64,000 nt of DNA. It comes from Sipunculus nudus. Its lineage: Eukaryota; Annelida; Sipuncula; Golfingiida; Sipunculidae. Below the pieces are notes generated by a model. It did not search any database, was not told the DNA's origin, and saw only the letters and a program-made list of their open reading frames with translations. The stretch spans positions 16,363,508-16,427,507 of the forward strand of contig CM049313.1 of assembly GCA_026874595.1 (NCBI GenBank), in the 5' to 3' direction. The translations under genes were made by a program, and so were the position numbers. The stretch's first letter is position 1. Every line of letters begins with the position of its first letter. Positions 36,178 to 45,700 of this stretch are shown in pieces.

Positions 36178-39100
36178 TGTATATACTCACAGTCGTTGGT
36201 AGTTTAAAATTTATGCGACCAGCGTTATTTCGCTCGAGTTTAAACGAATCATCAGTCGTAAGGAAAAACTTTGGTATATACGAATTCTTAGAATGTATTA
36301 TATTTGGATAATCAGATACTGATGTATGTCTACAAAAACGTCATCTCCTTGTCCTCCCTCTGAAAACAAGGATAATGCATAATCGGAGAAGAAACAAGAA
36401 AATTCCACTAACATTGTATAGCTTTCTAAAGTTCTTTTCATATTCACACCTAGGATTAAGCTACTTTACTGGTGCTTTCAGCAGTACAAAGCATTTACAA
36501 ACCTGAAATTCAGTGACTGTGCTATAGCTTCCAGTACTTCAAAGCACAAACCCATATAAAGAGTCCTTCCATCAGCCTCCCTCTTTTCAACAAAATACGG
36601 CCACTGAAATGAAAAAGAAGAAATTAAGTGTTGGCGAATTTGTAACGCAGCACCTGTATCATAAGAATAAGATATTGTATTGCAGTATCGTCATTAGTTT
36701 TATTGCTTGGATTGTGATCAGCTATCGGTTATCATGGTGGTCACAGCTCATCAAAAGGAGGTGTTCAATTTTTCAGAAAAGCCAAACCTGTAAAGATTTT
36801 AGATTACCCCCCGTTTCAGATTACCTCCGGGGGTAGCCTGAACCTGATTTCAGGTTATCCCCTTACTGTTCAGATTACTCCCCTCGCTAATCAAGATAAT
36901 ATAATTACTTTTTGTGTAAGTAGGAGCACATGCACCGCTCCTGATATATTTATTAACAACGTCGGGCCGTTCATGTGTCTCTCTGTCCGTAACCTCTTCA
37001 TATTATCTCAAAAACGGTACTCATATCCCTTTTTATTTAACTTGGCAGGTGTTTCTTATGGACTCTCACTTGATCAAGTTTTGATCACATTTACTTGATT
37101 TTTATACTTTTTAAGATTGTTTAACGCCCGTCTTATAGACGGATCGCATTATAGTACTGGCATATATGTTGGTCCGTCCAATAACCATTGGTATCGCAAT
37201 GATAACTTACGATAAGTTTGATTGATTTTCAGAGTTGTAAATTGATCAAATACGCCGATTACACGGCACTGATTAGCCTTTGTAATCATTCAGACTTAGA
37301 TAATAGGCTAGTTGTACAAAGATTTGTGAAGTGGTGTGGGATAACGTCATAGAACATAATGTTAAAAAAAAAAAAGAAATGATCATAGATTATAGGTTAT
37401 ATAACAAAAAACATGAACCTCTTGCCATTAATGGCCAAACCATGGAAAATGTGACAGAATACAAATATCTGGGTACAATAATAGTCGAAAAATTTACTTT
37501 TAAAGCTAATGTGCAAAATATTGTTTTTCCTGAGAAGACTGTACGAGAGGAATGTTGATACAAAATTAATGGAATTTTTTTTATATGTCTGTGGTTCAGT
37601 CAGTGCTAACATTCTGTATTACAAGCTGGTTCGGAAATAGCAATACAGCATCCAAAAACATATTTGGAAGAATTGTTCGTGCAGGGATAAAGTTGGTTCT
37701 CAAGAATGTAAAGCTGCTTTATTGCTGTTGTGTCACACGAACGGAACAGTCTATCAGGGGTGCATCTACACATGAACTTGTTTATATGATACCCTGAGGT
37801 CGGGAAAGGTCAAGGGCTGAACATTGCCGCACAGCAAGATACAGGAAAAGTTTCATACCCACTAGATTTAGATTGTTAAATGGTACAGAAAGCGCTGTGA
37901 TGTAGGTGATATAGGAATTGTATATATTTGATGTAGCATAGATCAGCTCACTATTGTGTATGTATAATACCTGTTAAGTGCTATAATACCTGTGATATAC
38001 TTAATATAATGCCAGTGATTTGCTATATTTGTCTGTGATGTGCAATAAGGTCTGTACTTGATTCATGTACAATACCTGTAGTTATCTATACTGTAACTGT
38101 GCTGTAAACGCATGCGAACTGAATTTCATGCCTTGCATGTTGAATAAAGTCTTATCTTATCTTATCTAAACTACCTAATAGAATGTATCATCAATGTATT
38201 TCGCATGAGTTCGATTCTCTGCAATATCCAAGGATGTTACTTAATTTAATGTATAAGATAAGTATCTAAATAATCATAAGTAACATTATCTGAAAAACCC
38301 CCCGGTTATCTTAAAAGGGGGTAATCTGAATTCGCTACACTGGGCACATCCGATCCCTGCATACCGCTCCGTACCTGGACCATGTTTGGGGACGCAACCC
38401 ACTCTGAAAGTTGTTAGGACTCGAGTTTCGCGCCAGCGTAGCCCCCCCCCCCCACCAATCACAAAATTTTATTGACAAATTTGACAATATTTATATTTGT
38501 ATTTAAATCATATATTTTATTTTCAATAAATTCAATCATAAAATCCAATCATAAGCATATCCATGAAGACATTCGGTATTTGGCTAGTACACTAGGAGGG
38601 TCTCATATTTACATTTCATTTTTGTCTATAGAAATATATATTTGGAGCATTTGGAATATTGTTCAGAGCCTGAAAGATCATGATAGTGGTAGCCGGAAAT
38701 TTCTTGCGTATAGTCAAACTATCAGTGGTACAAAATGTACTCGGATACACTAATATAGACAATGCCTACCTTTGAATATTTAAAAATTTTAAACACATTT
38801 TGTCTCATTTCATCATAATGTCCAAAATGGAAGCTTGTTTATACAATGCAATAAATAATCGGGAAAAGCGTTATGGGGACACAGGTCATGAGGAACGCAT
38901 TATAAGGCCCAATGAGGATGCAAAAATTTTCGTCATTATTGACAACGCCTCATGGCCTTCAGGAACACTGTCAATTGACATAAACCAGACTAATCGTTAG
39001 CATTTTAGTGTACTTTCTAACAACACCTAACATGACCGAGAATGTTCCGTTTTAACTCAGTATATTGGTAAACCCCTCCGCATGTTTGTTGCATTTCTGA

Positions 39101-39645
39101 CCGCATAAATACAGGAATGACTCGCACGGGTTTCCCAACGCAGCAAACTTGAACGCGATACAGAAAATGACTCGTTACCATAGAGACGAGGTTTCAGTTT
39201 GGGTTGTGAGTTCACATGTATTCTCTTGTGTTAATTCCTCATCCATAGCATAATGTTAAGATTATGGGCTGTTTACCTCAATATGAATGCAACATGATGA
39301 AAGACCACTGCGATGCATTCCTCGATATGGCTTGTATCACGACTCAAGTAGGCTTACCAGCCCAATTATCGGTGCTTACTGAGTCAGGTTGTCACGGCTA
39401 CGAGTTTCCGCGATCGCCCCGGAGCGATTTTTGACCCATGCCACGTACTTGCCGCGTAAATATGTATTGTTTCTGTTGAAAATCTAGTGAAATGCATTTG
39501 ATTTACAACTTATTTATTTGAATACTTCAATATGTAGAAAAATAACATTTTTAACAACTGTTTATAGGTATATGCATGTTTATATTTAATTATTTTATAT
39601 GTAAATTACATGCATACATGTTCAAAAAGATACATATTGTTATAT

Positions 39646-39709
<64 letters not shown>

Positions 39710-42700
39710 TCATGATGATCATCATCATCTTAGTTATTGTTCACCAAGTATGAGAGGACGTTGGACAGCCGTACTGAGCAGGCAAGTTGCACTTGCACCC
39801 TCATTGCGTGCCACGTTGCGTCTTAGACCACGAATTTTCTTCCCATGGTACCTAAAAATTGCACGGGTCACTTGCGAACTTCATACGTACTCCTTGCGGG
39901 TGGAGCAAGTTACACTTCCGCCTCATTGTTTGTAGAGAATTATGTTGGACATGTCTAAAATCCTCTGTTAGTGATTAAGTGCTGTCTATGACCTCGAAAA
40001 TTCGCAAGACAGACCTGCTTAGCACGTGAGATTCTGCACAAAGTTTGGACGCAAACAGGCCGTAGGAGCCCCTTAGGTCTTATCGCAGAAGTGACACGTT
40101 TGGAATTCGAACCTATGACCGCTTGATCACAAGTCCGGCACCTTAACCATTACACCACAAAGTTCTTCAAAATGAATATAATTGGGTCCAATATAAATTA
40201 CACAAAACATTAAAATAACAAGGCAGATTCATTATACCTCTAACGTCGTCACTTTCAACTCCATCCCGCAGAATCCGCAGTTTCTGTTAGGAAATATGAC
40301 ATGATGTACCACCGTCTCACCAGCCGACCCCGTCAGCCCCCCGTCTCTCCAGTAGCTGGCGTTTTCAAGGCCCCAGAAGATCCTATCACCAGATCGTTTT
40401 GGTATGGATGTGTAATACTGAAACAGTACACAGAATTAATCAAAAGTAAAATCAAATTTTTAGAAAGATAAACGAAGAACGTCACTTTTTTGTGTAAAAT
40501 AAAAAATTATTTACCTGCAGACTTTTTTTTTAATTATCTAATTTAATTAATTTATCTAAAAATTTCCGATTATATATCAGAAGGAAAATAAATATTTTGG
40601 AAAAATAAACAAATGACCTTATTCATTTGGTAATATAATAATTAATTAATTTTCAAATAGCCTTCACATATAAATGGACATTTCCGTTTTGTTGTCATCA
40701 GTCAAATCATATATCCAGAAAAATAAATAAAGAACCTTACTTTTTGTGTCGTATAATAATTAATTAATGTGAATGTAGACTTATCTCAGTTTCTTTTTTG
40801 TTGTCTAGAGAAAAATTAAAGTTTTGGACTAATAAACAAAGAACACCAATTTCCGTCTAATACAATTATTAATTAATTAACCTGTAGACTTCCATTTTCT
40901 CGTAATACCAGCAAAACAAGATGTAGAAAAGGCACTGGTTGATCAATGTCCAAGGCTCGGCTGTCCCCGTCGTCCCAGGTAACAATCAACCAATCTGTCT
41001 CCATCGTCAAAACACCTTGACTGCTTATATTTCTCTCAATTTGTAACGTCTGGAAAACATATTGATCCATATTTCTTAATGATGCCTGGATACCTTCAGG
41101 TCAGCACTTAAAAAATATTCCCCATACATATCAGGTTTATCATTACGCCCGGACTTAGTGATGGATGGTAGACTTATAAATTATTGTAAGACCAATATAA
41201 AACATGTCGATCTTAGAAAGGGCTTTTTATAACCTGTATATTGGGATTTTTATGCCTGGAGAAGAATGGTATTAGCGGCACGGGAAGAAAGGACATAACA
41301 CAGAAGCTTACAAAAGCGGATCTTGGTGAGGGGTCCAGACCCCCCCCCCTCTTTTTCAGCCGCTGCAATCTTTTTTAAGGGTTTCAGATCAATGTTTGTG
41401 GCCTGGACCTCCCCCCCCCCCCCCCCCCCCCGCCGCCTTTCCGGACCTGGGGACCTTTTTCTGTGTTTTTTCATAAGTCCTCCAGGGTTGTACCCCTCCT
41501 TTTCCTAAAACCTGGATACCTGGAAGTAGTACTTTTTTTTACGTATTTTTTTAATAAGGTATATTTTAATATATATATTTGTTCAGTTGTAAAAGGAAAT
41601 GAGCAGTTGTAATTTTTTTTTATATATCCGGAGCTTAATTTTTTTCTATAGGTTTTGTTCATGTCAGAGACTAAAATCAGTTTTATATCCATAAGTAAAT
41701 TATTCTAATTCATCGAACACTCGTATAACCATATAAAGTATTATACGAATAAGCTATACATATACAAAGTTTAGATCAACCGGTTATGGTGCAACCTTAA
41801 AGGTGCCCTTTTAGCTATCTTTTGAAAAGGGATTTTTCAAATAAATGAGCAGTTGTAATTTTTTTATATATCCGGAGCTTCATTTTTTTCTATAGGTTTT
41901 GTTCATGTCAGAGACTAAAAAACAGTTTTATGTCCACAAGTAAATTATTCTAATTCATCGAACACTCGTATCAAGGATTTACACCATATAAAGTATTATA
42001 AGAATAAGCTATACATAAACAAAGTTGAGATAAACCGGTAATGGTACAACCTTAAAGGTGCCCTTTTACCCATCTTTTGAAAAGGGATTTTTCAAATTCC
42101 TTTTCAAAATTCAAATTTGAAAAGAATGTGATTTCTGTCTTCTTCTATGAATATGTCAATGATCTAAGGGTAATTTTGGTTGTGAAAAGTTCTTTTAAGT
42201 CCTTCATGAAGGATGTATGAACTTATTTAACAACAACATGTTTGTAAAGACAGCAGTGTTGACAAACTGTAAAAACATGTTACCTCAGGTGGTAGGTTGC
42301 ATATATGCGGAGGTTGAAAGGTCACATGTTGCAAAACGCTATTTGGGGGGCTAACTCATACTTTAACAAGTGACCCATGGGTCATGACGCTCAGCTGACT
42401 GGGAAGAGATTCGCAAAAGGAAATTTTATCATCAGAATGGTAGTATATACCCATTCAACTGAAGCATCAAACAGATTAACCAACAGGCCAAGATTTAGTC
42501 TGTATTTATATATCTCAAAAATAGAGAAAAATGTGTAAACTTTTAAAACTAGAATACAGGTAACCGACAAGTGACTACATGTATCTGCCAAAATCGGATA
42601 GTGAGGCATGGATTGAGTGGCAAGGGGAAATAGAGTGAGGTATGTTGCATATTAGCATGGATGTCTGCAGCCTTAATGTGTATGTAGGTTGTGCCACCTA

Positions 42701-45700
42701 CCACAAATCCAGAAAGCTGTCCAAGTTGTATACACCTGCAAAATTTTAGGCAGAAAAGTCAAACCACTACATGTATATGAGCGATTTTTGCCCATGGCAG
42801 ACAAACAGACAAACACTGTGCAAAAATCTTTGCAGGTAACCCCTCCAGTTTTGTGTATGATAAAGACCTATGTGAGATCTAAACACATGCACAATTTTGG
42901 CCCAGTCGATCAAATGGTTCCTGAGATATGAGCTTGGATGTGTCCAGCGTTAACTAGAATGTAGGTGGCGCCACCTGTCATAAAATCAAGAAAGCTGTCC
43001 ACGATGTATAAACCTGCAAAATTTTAGGCAGTTATGTCGAACCACTACAGAGAAATGAGTATTTTAGGCCACGGCAGACTAACAGACAGACGCTGTGCAA
43101 ACATTGTTACAGGTGGCGCCACCATTTTTTGTGTATGTTAAGGAGCTATAAAAGGGCTACATTTGTATAAATTTTATTTCCTGATCGGTCAAACGGTTCC
43201 CGAGATATAAGCTTGGATGTCATCAGCGTGAACGTGAACGTAGGTGGCGCCACCTGTCATAAAATCAAGAAAGCTATCCTGGATGTATACACATGACGAA
43301 TTTCAGGTGAATTAGTCAATTCACTGCAGAGATATGAGTGATTTTAACCCAAGGCAGATGAACAGATGGACACTGTGCAAACATGGTTACAGGTGGCGCC
43401 ACCATTTTTTGTGTATGTTATAAAGGAATCCAAGGGCTACATTTGTATCAATTTTATTTCCTGATCGGTCAAACGGTTCCCGAGATATGAGGGTTTATGA
43501 GTGGAAACACACCCACAAATGGACACTGGATAGAGAGGAAAGGTCAGAGGTCAATGCAAATTGGTTAGGCACCAGTTCACATGTGACCCGATAATAGGTG
43601 TAAGTTTGGGAAAAATCGGTCCATTAGTCTCCGAGGAGCTCTCTGGAAAGGAACGCCGCCGCGGCGGAGGAACTCGGTTAAAAACATAGTATCCGCAAAA
43701 CTTCGTTTTGGCGGATACAAAAATACAGGTGGCTCCACCAGTCTGCAGAAACTAATAAAAACACTTAATGGTCAATATCCATGCAAAAAATCATGGTGAT
43801 CTCTGCATTAGTTGTTCAGATACTTCAGTTTTTGTATCAAATTGTCCATTATTCTGAGGGATACTTCGGAGTCCTATAGCTTTAAGGATATGGGTAACAG
43901 AGACCTAATTTCAAGTTTCCACAGGCACCTTTCATGGGCCTCCTTGCATGACAAGAATGAAGATTCTAGGTCCAGTTGTTGCGATTTGTACCCTGTTGAC
44001 AGATAACCACATCTTTAAAGGTCTCAAAAAAAAAGAATAAAATTCGTAAAAATTTGAAAAAAAATAGAGGTGGCACACCCAGTCTGCAGAAACTGATGGA
44101 ACAGCTCATGATCAATATGTATGCCGAAAATCATGACCATCAGTGTTGTAGTTATTGAAATACTGCAGTTTTTGTATCAAATTTTCCATTATTCTGGGGG
44201 GGGGGGGAATTTTGGACCCATACAGCTTAAAGAATATGGGTAACAGAGACCTAATTTCAAGTTTCCAAGGAGACTTTTCATGGGTCTCCCTGTGTGTCAA
44301 GAATGAAGATTCTTGGTCCGGTTTTTATGATTTGTGCCCTGTTAACAGATGTTCATATCTTTAAAGGTCTCAAAAATACAGAAAAATTCGTAAAAAAAAC
44401 CGAACAAATACAGGTGGTGCCACCAGTCTGCAGAAACTTATGAAACACTCCATGATCAATATCCATGCAAACAATTATGGTTATCTCTGCATTAGTTGTT
44501 CAGATACTTTAGCTTTTGTATCAAATTTTCCATTATTCTGAGCTGTACTTTGGAGTACCATAGCTCAAAGGATATGGGTAACAGAGACCAAATTTCAGGT
44601 TTCCATGGAGACTTATCATGGGTCTCCCTGTGTGTCAAGAACGAAGATTCTAGGTCCAGTCGTTACGATTTGTACCCTGTTGACAGATAACTACATCCTT
44701 AAAGGTCTCAAAAATGGAGAAAACAATTCGTGAACATTGAAAAATACAGGTGGCGCCACCAGTCTGCACAAACTGATGAAACATCTCATGATCAATATGT
44801 ATGTCGAAAATCATGACCATCAGTGATGTAGTTAATGAGATATTGAAGTTTTTGAATGAAATTTTGACTATTCTGGGGGGTAATTTTGGGCCCCATAGCT
44901 CGAAGGATATGGGTAACAGAGACCTAATTTCTGGTTTCCATGGAGACTTTTCATAGGTAATTCAGTGTGTCGAAAATGAAGATTCTAGGTCCAGTCGTTA
45001 CAATTTGTGCCACGCTAACAGATGACAGCATCCTCAAAGGTCTCAAAAATAGAGGAAAAAAATCGTAAAAAATCAAACAGTACAGGTGGCGCCACCAGTC
45101 TGCAGGAACTGATCGAACATCTCATGATCAATATGTATACCAAAAATGAAGACCATCAGTGATGTAGTTATTGAGATATTGAAGTTTTTGTATGAAATTT
45201 TTTACTATTCTGGGGGGTACTTTGGGGCCCCATAGCTCAAAGGATATGGGTAACAGAGACCTAATTTCTGGTTTCCAAGGAGATTTTTCATGGACCTCTC
45301 AGTGTGTCAAGAATTAAGATTCTAAGTCCAGTCTTTATGATTTGTGCCTTGTTAACAGATGTTCACATTTTTAAAGGTCCCAAAAAATAGAGAAAAAAAT
45401 TCGTAAAAAATCGAAAAATACAGGTGGCGCCACCAGTCTGCAGGAAGTGATGGAACATCTCATGATCAATATGTATGCCAAAAATCATGACCATCAGTCA
45501 AGTAGTTAATGAGATATTGAAGTTTTTGTATGAAATTTTTGACTTTTCTGGGGGGTACTTTGGGGCCACATAGCTCAAAGGATATGGGTAACAGAGACCT
45601 AATTTCTGGTTTCCAAGGAGATTTTTTATGGACCTCTCAGAATCCCAAGTTACAAGGTTCTAGGTCCAGCGGTTACGATTTGTGCCTGGTTAACGGACGG

